Assembly: GCA_023957575.1 (NCBI GenBank)
Contig: JAMLGU010000008.1
Coordinates: 1-64,000 of the forward strand
Reading direction: 5' to 3'
Length of the DNA: 64,000 bases
DNA from: Chitinophagaceae bacterium
GTDB taxonomy: Bacteria; Bacteroidota; Bacteroidia; Chitinophagales; Chitinophagaceae
Each line of letters opens with the position of its first letter. Position 1 is the first letter of the stretch. A model generated the notes under the pieces. It was not told the DNA's origin. It did not search any database and worked only from the letters and a program-made list of their open reading frames with translations. This document shows positions 45,275 through 54,111 of the stretch, piece after piece. A program made the translations under genes and the position numbers.

Positions 45275-45610
45275 TTATCGAGCAATTTGGATTCTGTTAT
45301 TCATTAGTTCAACACTAAAGCTTATTTTCGCTTTTAGTGCACCAAAAACTCTCAAAATTGTTTCCATTGTTACATTAGTTGTATGGTTTTCCAGTTTTGA
45401 AATTTGGGCACGTTGTACGCCCACGAGCTTCCCAAGTTCTTCTTGTGTTAAATTTCGTTCGAGCCTAACTTTTCGTATCATTTCTCCCAAAATCTCTAAT
45501 TGAAGTTCTTGCTCATATTGAGTTCTTTTCTCTGTTCCGATTTCACCAATGAATTCGTCCTTTATTTGGTCAAAGGTGAACATTTCCAATTCTTTATCTT
45601 TTGTTTTCAT
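45275..45610 (-). CDS. HigA-type antitoxin with XRE helix-turn-helix
   Basis: 111-aa DNA-binding antitoxin. The helix-turn-helix lies at about residues 45-100 (IRKVRLERNLTQEELGKLVG followed by RAQISKLENHTTNVTMETIL). The N-terminal ~40 residues probably bind the toxin. It starts inside the end of the toxin gene (17-bp overlap, 45594-45610), toxin first, as in HigBA modules. It probably represses its own promoter. Antitoxin activity is inferred from the pair. Confidence 0.85.
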   Translation of the reverse strand: MKTKDKELEMFTFDQIKDEFIGEIGTEKRTQYEQELQLEILGEMIRKVRLERNLTQEELGKLVGVQRAQISKLENHTTNVTMETILRVFGALKAKISFSVELMNNRIQIAR

Positions 45611-45953
45611 GTTTTTTTTTGTTTTTTAGTTCAAAATATTTCAACCGTATCTGTTCTGCCTTGTTTATTTCTTTTTCAGGTATTTTATCTGTCTTTTTAA
45701 TAATTCCATGCGTCGCCAAAACCATGGTTTCTTGTTTATCTTCTTTGTCCCAAAAAGCAAAGATCCTGTAATGAGTTTTATTAAATAAAGTTCTGAACTC
45801 CCAAATTTCGTCTTTAAGCTTTTTAAATAACTCCTTATCAGTTTTGATTTTGGCTTTGTCAATATTGAAGATGATTTTTTCTCGACTTTTTTCGTCTAAC
45901 TCTATAAAGAATTCCCTTGCCTCTGTCAAGAATATCACTTCAAACTTCTTCAT
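45594..45953 (-). CDS. RelE/HigB-type toxin (Gp49-like)
   Basis: 119-aa small basic protein with the RelE-fold HigB/Gp49 pattern: FEVIFLTEAREFFIELDEKS, IWEFRTLFNKTHYRIFAFWD and the C-terminal THGIIKKTDKIPEKEINKAE. Members cleave mRNA on the ribosome. The Lys- and His-containing C-terminal motif that carries the activity is intact. First gene of the pair, followed by the antitoxin with overlap. The two genes are noticeably AT-rich, which suits a mobile module. Confidence 0.87.
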   Translation of the reverse strand: MKKFEVIFLTEAREFFIELDEKSREKIIFNIDKAKIKTDKELFKKLKDEIWEFRTLFNKTHYRIFAFWDKEDKQETMVLATHGIIKKTDKIPEKEINKAEQIRLKYFELKNKKKHENKR

Positions 45954-46141
45954 TCATTGAGCGCCTTTTGTTTCCATACAAAGATACAAAAATTATATAG
46001 TTTGATAAAATATTTTGAAATTTTTGAGTATAGTCACAGGCTTACTATTTCCGCTAACAAGGCAAAAACTGCATTATACCGATTTTAATTTCCAAATTGA
46101 AATCTGGTTGTTATTTTTGATCTTGCATCACGAATTAGTTT

Positions 46142-47071
46142 ATGACAAATTTTTCAATGGCAGTATTAACAGTACAAAATATTACAAAGAAGTTTCCGCG
46201 CGTAAAAGCGCTGGATAATGTGAGTTTTGAGGTGCCTCAAGGTTCCGTATTTGGTATTTTGGGGCCAAACGGAAGCGGTAAAACCACATTATTGGGTATT
46301 ATTATGGATGTTCTCAAGGCTTCGGAAGGACAATACCTTTGGAACGGGGAGGCAGGTAATGCACAACAAAGAAGAAAAGTGGGCACACTCCTCGAAACAC
46401 CAAATTTCTATCATTATCTGAGCGCTGAAAAAAACCTCGAAATAGCCGCAGCCATAAAGGGATATCCGAAAGATGATATTGAAAGAGTACTCAAAATTGT
46501 AAATCTGTATGAAAGAAAAGATTCTTCTTTTAGTACCTTTTCATTAGGAATGAAACAAAGATTAGCAATAGCCTCCACGCTGCTGGGGAACCCCTCTACG
46601 CTGGTATTTGACGAACCTACTAACGGGCTTGATCCTGCCGGTATTGCCGAAATTAGAAGGCTAATAAAAAACTTAAGCGAACAAGGCAAAACCATCATCA
46701 TGGCAAGCCATATTCTGGACGAAGTGGAAAAAGTGTGCTCGCACGTTGCCATTCTTCAAAAAGGAGTGTTGAAAACAAGTGGCACCGTTAGCGAAGTTTT
46801 GGCTAATAATGAAGAAGATGAACAAATTATTGAAATTTCGGCTGCCAACCTGGACCAGTTACGGGAACTGGTTACAACATTCCCCGGTGTAAACAAGATA
46901 TCGGGTAACAATGGTGTTTTACAAATTTATTGCAAAAATGAAATTACACCCGAATCCATTAACCGGCAATGCTATTCTCAAAATATTATTCTATCACATT
47001 TATCAGTTAGGCGAAAAAACCTGGAAACCCGTTTCCTCGAAATCACTGATGAAAATAAACCTGTACTTTAA
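46142..47071 (+). CDS. ABC transporter ATP-binding protein (ABC-2 type exporter)
   Basis: 309-aa ATPase subunit. Walker A GPNGSGKTTLLG (about residues 41-52), Q-loop LLETPNFYHYLS, signature FSLGMKQRLAIA, Walker B STLVFDEPTNGLDPAG, and the switch His in MASHILDE. The C-terminal ~80 residues form the regulatory domain common in exporters of the CcmA/NodI type. ATG 46142 is used; ATG 46157 (MAVLTVQNITKKF) is an alternative. The permease gene follows by 11 bp. Confidence 0.92.
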   Translation: MTNFSMAVLTVQNITKKFPRVKALDNVSFEVPQGSVFGILGPNGSGKTTLLGIIMDVLKASEGQYLWNGEAGNAQQRRKVGTLLETPNFYHYLSAEKNLEIAAAIKGYPKDDIERVLKIVNLYERKDSSFSTFSLGMKQRLAIASTLLGNPSTLVFDEPTNGLDPAGIAEIRRLIKNLSEQGKTIIMASHILDEVEKVCSHVAILQKGVLKTSGTVSEVLANNEEDEQIIEISAANLDQLRELVTTFPGVNKISGNNGVLQIYCKNEITPESINRQCYSQNIILSHLSVRRKNLETRFLEITDENKPVL

Positions 47072-47082
47072 ATTTAAGCATA

Positions 47083-47886
47083 ATGTGGCGACTTTTTAAA
47101 ATAGAATGGATGAAAATTAAAAGTTATGTTGCTTTTAAATTTCTGTTTGGTGGTTTTTTGGTTTTATTTATTTTGGCTTTCTGGACAACCGCCCAGCAGT
47201 TTATGAAACAGTTTTCAGGCAAGTCTATTGAGGAAGTGGTATTAAAAAACCTGGTAGGGTCTCCATTTGTATTTCCAAAGGTGTGGCAAAGCGCTGCCTG
47301 GATGGGAGGTTTGTTTTTTATAATTATCGGTATGCTTTTTATTATTTTAATAGCTAATGAGTTTCAGTACAAGACCCATCGCCAAAACATCATTGACGGG
47401 TGGGACAGAATGGATTTTATTAAAGCAAAACTCTCCGTACTCCTATTCTTTTTGCTTACAAGCACGGCTTTGGTTTTTGTATCAGGCTTACTTATAGGTC
47501 TTATTTACACTCCATCGGGTGAGTTAGGTAATATTTTTGAAGGCAGCATTTATATTTTATACTTTATGCTGATGGCTTTAGTGTATTTACTCGTTGCATT
47601 TTTTACAGCCATTATCATCAAACGTACCGGTTTGTCAATTGTTGTTTATTTCGGACTCGTTTTTGTGATTGATAATCTTTTATGGGCATCTCTCACATTA
47701 AAAGGTTCGCAGATTGGTTATTTTTTACCGCTTGAATCAGTTGACTCTTTAATCCCCAATCCCTTCACACCCAAAATGTTGATGAAAAGGGAAGTGCCGG
47801 ATTGGTCATTGATAGCAGCAGCTGTTGTATATTCCATCTTATTTCTTTACACATTAAGAAAACATTTTAAAAAGATAGATTTATAG
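47083..47886 (+). CDS. ABC-2 type permease
   Basis: 267-aa membrane subunit with about six helices (near residues 17-37, 70-95, 122-145, 158-185, 190-210, 240-258). It starts MWRLFKIEWMKIKSYVAFKF, typical of ABC-2 permeases paired with a single ATPase. Substrate unknown; antimicrobial peptide or lipid export are possibilities. Terminator at 47907. Confidence 0.85.
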   Translation: MWRLFKIEWMKIKSYVAFKFLFGGFLVLFILAFWTTAQQFMKQFSGKSIEEVVLKNLVGSPFVFPKVWQSAAWMGGLFFIIIGMLFIILIANEFQYKTHRQNIIDGWDRMDFIKAKLSVLLFFLLTSTALVFVSGLLIGLIYTPSGELGNIFEGSIYILYFMLMALVYLLVAFFTAIIIKRTGLSIVVYFGLVFVIDNLLWASLTLKGSQIGYFLPLESVDSLIPNPFTPKMLMKREVPDWSLIAAAVVYSILFLYTLRKHFKKIDL

Positions 47887-47906
47887 AGTACTAATAATTT
47901 CCAATA

Positions 47907-47937
47907 AAAAAGAGAGCTTAAATCCGGCTCTCTTTTT
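47907..47937. terminator. Bidirectional terminator between the ABC permease and GH109-like genes
   Basis: Perfect 11-bp stem AAAAAGAGAGC/GCTCTCTTTTT (47907-47917 with 47927-47937), serving both convergent genes. Confidence 0.88.
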
Positions 47938-47962
47938 CTTTATTTAAAAACAACCAAAACGA

Positions 47963-49393
47963 TTATTTTGCCATTGCGTGCTGATAACCATTAATTCGGT
48001 TCCATCCACCACGCGTAAAATCAGGAATTTCAACCGGAGCGCTACCGTTGTTTAACGAAATAGCAGTAAGCTCGGCCAGGCAACACCATTCGGCCAGGTC
48101 ATACACATCCATATCCAAAGGCAATCCGTTTTTAAGGCAGTAAACTAATCTGGAGTCCATGATGTAGTCCATACCGCCATGAGCAATAGCGCCCAGTTTC
48201 TTCGCTGTTTCTTCCATTTCTTTGTAGAAAGGATGTTTGTATTTGTTCATCAATGCTTTTCTAACATCATCTTTAACAAAACTGTGTCCGTCTAATTTTT
48301 GATAGTCACTGCCTGCCACTTCGCTATCCAATTGGGATCCCTGAATAGCAAAACCCTGAATCGGATATTTATTGGCAAAGCCTTTTGTGCCGGTCAACTG
48401 ATACATACGGCTGTATGGTCTTGGTGTCATTACATTATGTTGAATTTGAATGGTTTTACCTTTTTCGGTTTTAATCATTGTAATGGTCTGATCTCCGTTT
48501 TTGAAATCTTTTGGATACTCGCCTTTCATTTTTTTCCAATGCTCCGGCCCGTTTATAGGTTTTGTATCCACAGCCACTAAATAATTCATCTTGTCGCCAC
48601 GATGGATATTGAGCGCCTGAGCTGCCGGACCTAAGCCGTGTGTAGGATATACATCGCCCCGGTGATCTTTGTTATAGTCAAGCCTCCAGTTGTTCCAGTA
48701 TTGATCCCAATAAGGAGACAAATCGTGGATATAGGCGCCTTCTGCATGAATAAGTTCTCCAAAAACACCTTGCTGCGCCATGTTTAAACTTGTCATTTCA
48801 AATTCATCATACACACAGTTTTCAAGCATCATACAATGTTTACGGGTTCTTTCGGAAGTATTAATCAGGCTCCATATATCTTTCATATTCATTGCTGATG
48901 GCACTTCTATAGCAACGTGTTTTCCATGCTCCATTGCATAGAGCGCCATAGGAACATGGTGCTTCCAGTCGGTTACGATATAGACGAGGTCAATATCCTT
49001 TCTTTCGCATAGTTTTTTCCAGGCATCCTCGCTTCCTGAATATCCTTCTGCCCTGTCTATTTTATTTCTATCAAGTATTTTTTGTGTAGCTTCTACTCTT
49101 TCAGGCCTGATGTCTGCCAGAGCCACAATTTTTGTACCCGGTATAAATATCCATCTCTCAACTGCTGATGGACCTCTCATTCCTAATCCGATAAAACCAA
49201 CGCGCACAGTTTCCATCTTTGGAGCGGTTAATTGCAAAACATCTTTTTGCCCGGCAGGACGCTTGGGCACAACCGTCTTTATTGCTCCTGCTGATGACTT
49301 AATTATTTGAACTGTAGGTTTTTGGGCATTAATAAAACCTGCTGAAATAATAACCATACAACAAGCTAAAAATAATCCGGCAAATTTTTTCAT
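47963..49393 (-). CDS. Exported Gfo/Idh/MocA oxidoreductase, GH109-like
   Basis: 476-aa protein with a signal peptide (residues 1-23, ending INAQ) and an NAD-binding Rossmann domain (VRVGFIGLGMRGPSAVERWI, about residues 63-82). The pattern AIEVPSAMNM, GDVYPTHGLGPAAQALNIHRGD and AHGGMDYIMDSRLVYCLKNGLPLD resembles glycoside hydrolase family 109, NAD-dependent alpha-N-acetylgalactosaminidases; the His of PTHGLGP would be catalytic. The signal sequence has Lys-Lys, not twin Arg. Glycosidase activity is a family-based inference. Confidence 0.82.
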   Translation of the reverse strand: MKKFAGLFLACCMVIISAGFINAQKPTVQIIKSSAGAIKTVVPKRPAGQKDVLQLTAPKMETVRVGFIGLGMRGPSAVERWIFIPGTKIVALADIRPERVEATQKILDRNKIDRAEGYSGSEDAWKKLCERKDIDLVYIVTDWKHHVPMALYAMEHGKHVAIEVPSAMNMKDIWSLINTSERTRKHCMMLENCVYDEFEMTSLNMAQQGVFGELIHAEGAYIHDLSPYWDQYWNNWRLDYNKDHRGDVYPTHGLGPAAQALNIHRGDKMNYLVAVDTKPINGPEHWKKMKGEYPKDFKNGDQTITMIKTEKGKTIQIQHNVMTPRPYSRMYQLTGTKGFANKYPIQGFAIQGSQLDSEVAGSDYQKLDGHSFVKDDVRKALMNKYKHPFYKEMEETAKKLGAIAHGGMDYIMDSRLVYCLKNGLPLDMDVYDLAEWCCLAELTAISLNNGSAPVEIPDFTRGGWNRINGYQHAMAK

Positions 49394-49536
49394 ACTATAT
49401 TATTTTAAGGGTTTAAATATAAAGAGCTTAAAGTTCCTGATAAATCTCGATATAACAAACATTCAACCGTTTGCACAATTTTCATTGACAATACAGGGAA
49501 AACCTTGGAACCGCACTATTTATTAGAATTTTAAAT

Positions 49537-50142
49537 TTATTTCTTAGCTTTTACCGAAACCTTTTTCTCAGTTTTTTTTACGGTTTTCCTGGCAGGCGTT
49601 TTCTTGCTGTTTTTGAGAGCTTCGTCAATGGCTGCCGCAAGCAATGCATAAGTAGCTTTTCCTTTAAGCATTTTATTGTTTACAAAAAAAGTAGGAACCT
49701 CCTTAACACCCAAATCTATTCCTTCTTTTAGATCATCCTGAACCTGCCAGCCATAAATACCATTAACAAGATTATCTAAAAAGTTTTTGTTTATAACACC
49801 CGCTTCCTTTGAGTGTAGTTTCAGACTGGTGGTTCCAAGGTTTCTTCTGTTCTTGAACAACACATTGTGCATTTCCCAAAATTTTCCTTCCTGTGCAGCA
49901 GCAATCGCTGATTCTGCAGCTTTTAAACTACGCTGATGAATTCTTGTTTGAGGGAAATGACGAAAATTAAATTTCACCTTGCCTTCATAATCAATGAGAA
50001 TTTGCTTTACAATTTCATTTGCCTTTGCACATTCTTCACTTTCGTATTCTCCAAATTCCATGAGAATTATGGGAGCATCCTTTTCACCAACAAAAATATC
50101 TCTTGGCTCTAATATTTCTTCATCTTCCTTTTTTAAACTCAT
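49537..50142 (-). CDS. DsbA-family thioredoxin-fold protein lacking the CxxC motif
   Basis: 201-aa cytoplasmic protein (no signal peptide). The DsbA-type fold is clear: PIILMEFGEYESEECAKANE, FNFRHFPQTRIHQRSLKAAE, KFWEMHNVLF and the cis-Pro loop KEVPTFFVNN. At the active site the usual C-P-x-C is S-E-E-C, so the N-terminal nucleophilic Cys is lost and only the second Cys remains. The last ~30 residues are Lys/Thr/Ala-rich (KKTPARKTVKKTEKK), a possible nucleic-acid-binding tail. Classical disulfide exchange is therefore unlikely. Transcribed alone. Confidence 0.8.
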   Translation of the reverse strand: MSLKKEDEEILEPRDIFVGEKDAPIILMEFGEYESEECAKANEIVKQILIDYEGKVKFNFRHFPQTRIHQRSLKAAESAIAAAQEGKFWEMHNVLFKNRRNLGTTSLKLHSKEAGVINKNFLDNLVNGIYGWQVQDDLKEGIDLGVKEVPTFFVNNKMLKGKATYALLAAAIDEALKNSKKTPARKTVKKTEKKVSVKAKK

Positions 50143-50324
50143 AGTATTTAAGATTATTTTGGTTTATACCGATCAAAATTCTTTCGTTATTAGCTAAAAA
50201 TTAATTGAAGATAATTTTTTTTTTGAACTGTCAAAATTTTTTTTGAAATCTTTTATTTTATTTTCAAAATTTCAAAGAAAAATAAAAAATTTTATCAATA
50301 ACTGCTGATAACCAATATATTATA

Positions 50325-50351
50325 AGAAAGCCTCCCGATTGGAGGCTTTCT
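50325..50351 (-). terminator. Terminator of clpB
   Basis: Perfect 11-bp stem AGAAAGCCTCC/GGAGGCTTTCT (50325-50335 with 50341-50351), 5-nt loop, 6 bp past the clpB stop on the minus strand. The following T-tract is interrupted (TTATAATATATT). Confidence 0.8.
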
Positions 50352-50357
50352 GGTGAA

Positions 50358-52970
50358 TTATACTTTCTTTTTTTCTTTCGACTCGTTCATAAACACCACA
50401 GTATTGTCAAAAACATCCACTTTCACCGGGTGGCCTTTATCAATATCTCCTGCAAGTATTTTTTTACTCAGTTGATTCACTATTTCTTTTTGAATCAACC
50501 TTTTCAGCGGTCTCGCTCCAAACTGAGGGTCAAAGCCCTGATCTGCAAGGAATTCAATAGCATAATTGCTAAACTGTAGCTGAATGCCGCTTGGCTCTAA
50601 CATTTTTTTGAGTATATTCAATTGAATTTTCACAATTCCCAGAATATCTTTCTTCATGAGCGGGTGAAACATGATAATTTCATCTACGCGATTCAAAAAC
50701 TCAGGCCGAACAGTTTCTTTAAGCAAAGCCATCACTTCTACCTTTGCCTTTTCTGTTACTTCCTCCACATTTTTTTCATTTACATCTTCAAAAGCATCCT
50801 GAATCAGATGGCTGCCGATATTGCTGGTCATGATGATAATGGTATTTTTAAAATTGACTACCCTGCCTTTATTGTCTGTAAGCCTGCCATCATCCAAAAC
50901 CTGTAGCAACACATTCCAAACATCGGGATGCGCCTTTTCAATTTCATCGAGCAATATCACGCTGTATGGCTTGCGGCGAACAGCTTCTGTCAACTGGCCT
51001 CCTTCATCGTAACCCACGTATCCGGGAGGGGCGCCCACTAAGCGACTTACTGTATGCTTCTCCTGATATTCACTCATATCTATCCGAGTCATCATACCCT
51101 CGTCATCAAAAAGGTATTCTGCCAATGCTTTGGCTAATTCTGTTTTACCTACTCCGGTGGTACCTAAAAAAATAAATGAACCGATTGGCTTTTTAGGGTC
51201 ATTCAAGCCGGCACGGCTTCTGCGCACAGCATCTGCCACTGCTGTAATGGCTTCATCCTGCCCCACCACTCTTTGATGCAAATGCGCTTCGAGCTGTAAT
51301 AATTTTTCCTTATCGCTTTGCAACATTTTGCTAACCGGTATTCCTGTAGCTTTTGCCACACTTTCTGCAATATCTTCTGCATCTACTTCTTCTTTAAGTA
51401 ATCTCTTTTCAGCGCTGGTTTCCAACTTCTTAGTTAACTCAGCTATTTTTTCTTCTTCAGTTTTTATTTTTCCATACCTAATTTCTGCCACCTTGCCATA
51501 ATCGCCATTTCGTTCGGCACGTTCTGCTTCTGCTTTCAGGTTTTCGATGTTGGCTTTTGAGTTTTGAATTAGTTCTACCAATTCCTTTTCTTGTTTCCAT
51601 TTAGCTTTTAAGGTATCTCTTTCCACCGAAAAATTAGCTATTTCGGTATTCAATTGCTTCAGCTTGTCTTCATCATTTTCACGCTTAATTGCCTCTCTCT
51701 CAATCTCTAATTGGCGAATCTGCCTTTCTAATTTATCCAATTCTTCAGGCATTGAATTCATCTCTAAGCGAAGTTTGGCAGCGCTTTCATCAATCAGGTC
51801 AATCGCCTTATCGGGCAGAAATCTGTCGGAAATATATCGGCTGGATAATTCTACCGCAGCAATGATGGCTTCATCCTTTATTCTTACATGATGGTGTGTT
51901 TCGTACCTGTCCTTCAACCCGCGCAAAATAGAAATAGCATCCTCAATGGAAGGTTCATCAATCATCACCTTCTGAAAACGACGCTCCAATGCCTTATCTT
52001 TTTCAAAGAATTTTTGGTATTCGTTAAGAGTAGTAGCTCCTATTGCCCTCAATTCTCCTCTTGACAAAGCAGGCTTCAAAATATTGGCAGCATCCATTGC
52101 ACCCTCTCCGCCGCCTGCTCCCACAAGGGTATGAATTTCATCAATAAACAGAACAATTTCCCCATCGCTGTCGCTCACTTCTTTTACAACACCTTTCAGC
52201 CTTTCTTCAAATTCGCCTTTGTACTTGGCACCTGCAATCAACTGCCCCATATCCAAGGCATAAATAATTTTTGATTTCAGATTTTCAGGCACATCACCAT
52301 TGATGATGCGGTGTGCAATGCCTTCGGCAATAGCGGTTTTACCCACACCGGGTTCGCCCACTAATATCGGATTGTTCTTGGTGCGGCGGCTAAGGATATG
52401 CAGCGTCCTTCTGATTTCCTCGTCTCGCCCTATCACAGGGTCCAACTTTCCCTGACGTGCCAGTTCATTCAGATTTTTGGCATATTTGTTTAGGGAATTG
52501 TATTCCTGCGACTGGGTTTGTGATGAAACCGTTTCACCCTTACGTAGTTCTTTAATTGCAGTAATGAGTCCTTTTTCTGTAAGTCCTGCGTCTTTAAGCA
52601 ATTTTCCGGCTGCATCATTTCCCTGAACGATGGCCAGTAATAAATGTTCGGGTGTAATAAACTCATCATTAAACTGCTTTAACCCTGCGCCTGCCCTCAA
52701 AACCACATTATTAGCATCACGGCTGATTTGCTGCGCCGGTTCTCCGGTTATTTTTGGAAGTTTGCCTATTAGCTCTTCCAACTTACTTTCGACTAAGTTT
52801 AAAGTTACATTATTTTTCTTTAGCAAATATTCAACAGGTGAATCCTGCTGCTCAATCAATGCTTTTAAAATATGCTCAGATTCGATATTCGGATTCTTCG
52901 CATTAAAAGCTAATTGTTGTGCGGCCTGAAATGCTTCTGCTGCCTTAATAGTGAAGTTTCCTAAGTTCAT
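50358..52970 (-). CDS. clpB: ATP-dependent disaggregase ClpB
   Basis: Hsp100 chaperone that, with DnaK, pulls proteins out of aggregates. 870 aa. N-domain (FTIKAAEAFQAAQQLAF, about 5-145), first AAA+ with Walker A GEPGVGKTAIAEG (about 205-217) and Walker B FIDEIHTLVGAGG, a coiled-coil M-domain (about 410-525), second AAA+ with GTTGVGKTELAKALAEY (about 605-621), and a C-terminal domain containing DPQFGARPLKRLIQ. No IGF/L ClpP-binding loop was noted, which fits ClpB. Divergent from the GGGPS gene. Confidence 0.97.
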   Translation of the reverse strand: MNLGNFTIKAAEAFQAAQQLAFNAKNPNIESEHILKALIEQQDSPVEYLLKKNNVTLNLVESKLEELIGKLPKITGEPAQQISRDANNVVLRAGAGLKQFNDEFITPEHLLLAIVQGNDAAGKLLKDAGLTEKGLITAIKELRKGETVSSQTQSQEYNSLNKYAKNLNELARQGKLDPVIGRDEEIRRTLHILSRRTKNNPILVGEPGVGKTAIAEGIAHRIINGDVPENLKSKIIYALDMGQLIAGAKYKGEFEERLKGVVKEVSDSDGEIVLFIDEIHTLVGAGGGEGAMDAANILKPALSRGELRAIGATTLNEYQKFFEKDKALERRFQKVMIDEPSIEDAISILRGLKDRYETHHHVRIKDEAIIAAVELSSRYISDRFLPDKAIDLIDESAAKLRLEMNSMPEELDKLERQIRQLEIEREAIKRENDEDKLKQLNTEIANFSVERDTLKAKWKQEKELVELIQNSKANIENLKAEAERAERNGDYGKVAEIRYGKIKTEEEKIAELTKKLETSAEKRLLKEEVDAEDIAESVAKATGIPVSKMLQSDKEKLLQLEAHLHQRVVGQDEAITAVADAVRRSRAGLNDPKKPIGSFIFLGTTGVGKTELAKALAEYLFDDEGMMTRIDMSEYQEKHTVSRLVGAPPGYVGYDEGGQLTEAVRRKPYSVILLDEIEKAHPDVWNVLLQVLDDGRLTDNKGRVVNFKNTIIIMTSNIGSHLIQDAFEDVNEKNVEEVTEKAKVEVMALLKETVRPEFLNRVDEIIMFHPLMKKDILGIVKIQLNILKKMLEPSGIQLQFSNYAIEFLADQGFDPQFGARPLKRLIQKEIVNQLSKKILAGDIDKGHPVKVDVFDNTVVFMNESKEKKKV

Positions 52971-53280
52971 AATTTATCAATATGTTTTATTGTTTTATTT
53001 ATTCTTTTCTAAATATCCATAGGGATACTTTCTGTTTTATCATCAAAACAAAATCCAAGCCGCTTATTTATGCAAGTATGTCATATTCAGAAAGTTAAAT
53101 CTGACTAAAATGCAGTCCTGATAAAGGTTTCATGTAAATTAGTCAGTTAAAATAAATTAAAAATGTTGCACCAAAAACGAACGAATCAAACCAATTTAAT
53201 CCAACTTTTCCCGGCAATCCCGAAAACAAATGGAAATTACAAAAACTTTTTGCATTTTTGTATAAACCATCCCGATCCTT
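52971..53280. other. Divergent intergenic region between clpB and GGGPS genes
   Basis: About 310 bp, AT-rich, without a supported gene. It should hold the promoters for both flanking genes. No clear TAnnTTTG element or CIRCE-like repeat was seen. Confidence 0.5.
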
Positions 53281-54030
53281 ATGAAAATGAATATTTACAA
53301 TGCGCTGGCAGAAAAGAAAAAGAATCAACAAAAATCATTTGCAGTTCTGATTGATCCGGATGGGGTAGATACATCTTCTTTAGCCAAATTAGTTGATCTG
53401 GCCAATTCATCGGGGGTTGATTATTTCCTGATAGGCGGAAGTCTGGTGCTTACGAATCACCTTGACGAAGTAATTCAGCAAATTAAGGCGAGCTCCGAAA
53501 TCCCGGTCATTCTGTTTCCGGGTAGCCCCTGGCAGGTGAGTAAATATGCAGATGCGCTGCTCTATCTTTCGCTGATTTCCGGTCGAAATCCCGAATTACT
53601 GATCGGTCAGCATGTATTGTCTGCCGCTCAGGTGAAAAATAGTGGATTAGAAATTCTGCCAACCGGCTATATTGTTGTGGACGGTGGCGCAGCTACTACG
53701 GTTTCTTATATCAGTAATGCTGCTCCCATTCCGGCTGATAAAAATGATATTGCCGTTTGCACTGCTATGGCAGGCGAAATGTTGGGGCTAAAGGTAATGT
53801 ATATGGATGCAGGAAGCGGCGCCAAAAAACCAATTACCGAAGATATGATAAAGGCTGTGAGCGAAAATATAGAAGCGCCTGTTTTTGTAGGCGGCGGAAT
53901 CCTGTCTGCCGAAAAGGCTTATCAGAATTGTAAAGCTGGAGCAGATGTCATTGTAATTGGAAATGCTATTGAAAAAAACATTTCGCTAATAACAGAAATC
54001 AGTAAAGCGATACATGAGGCATCTGAATAA
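53281..54030 (+). CDS. Geranylgeranylglyceryl phosphate synthase family protein (bacterial GGGPS/PcrB)
   Basis: 249-aa TIM-barrel prenyltransferase that joins a polyprenyl diphosphate to sn-glycerol-1-phosphate, the step known from archaeal ether lipids. Family motifs: FAVLIDPDGVD (about 21-31), DYFLIGGSLVLTNH, PVILFPGSPWQVSKYADALL, YLSLISGRNPELLIGQHV, PTGYIVVDGG, YMDAGSGAKKPI and VFVGGGILSAEKAY. Bacteroidota are known to carry such enzymes; the physiological product is not clear. Transcribed alone and convergent with purM. Confidence 0.9.
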   Translation: MKMNIYNALAEKKKNQQKSFAVLIDPDGVDTSSLAKLVDLANSSGVDYFLIGGSLVLTNHLDEVIQQIKASSEIPVILFPGSPWQVSKYADALLYLSLISGRNPELLIGQHVLSAAQVKNSGLEILPTGYIVVDGGAATTVSYISNAAPIPADKNDIAVCTAMAGEMLGLKVMYMDAGSGAKKPITEDMIKAVSENIEAPVFVGGGILSAEKAYQNCKAGADVIVIGNAIEKNISLITEISKAIHEASE

Positions 54031-54111
54031 AAATTTCAGGTTATAATTGCATCTTATTTATTACCAATAGTTTATAATTTTTATAGTCGCCTTTTTATTT
54101 CTTTTCTTTCG

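Noticed and set aside
46015..46218. 67-codon open frame before the ABC ATPase
   Set aside because: No start context and it overlaps the ATPase start in another frame; the translation shows no family pattern.
53163..53354. Short open frame upstream of the GGGPS gene
   Set aside because: It runs into the GGGPS start in a different frame and shows no conserved features.
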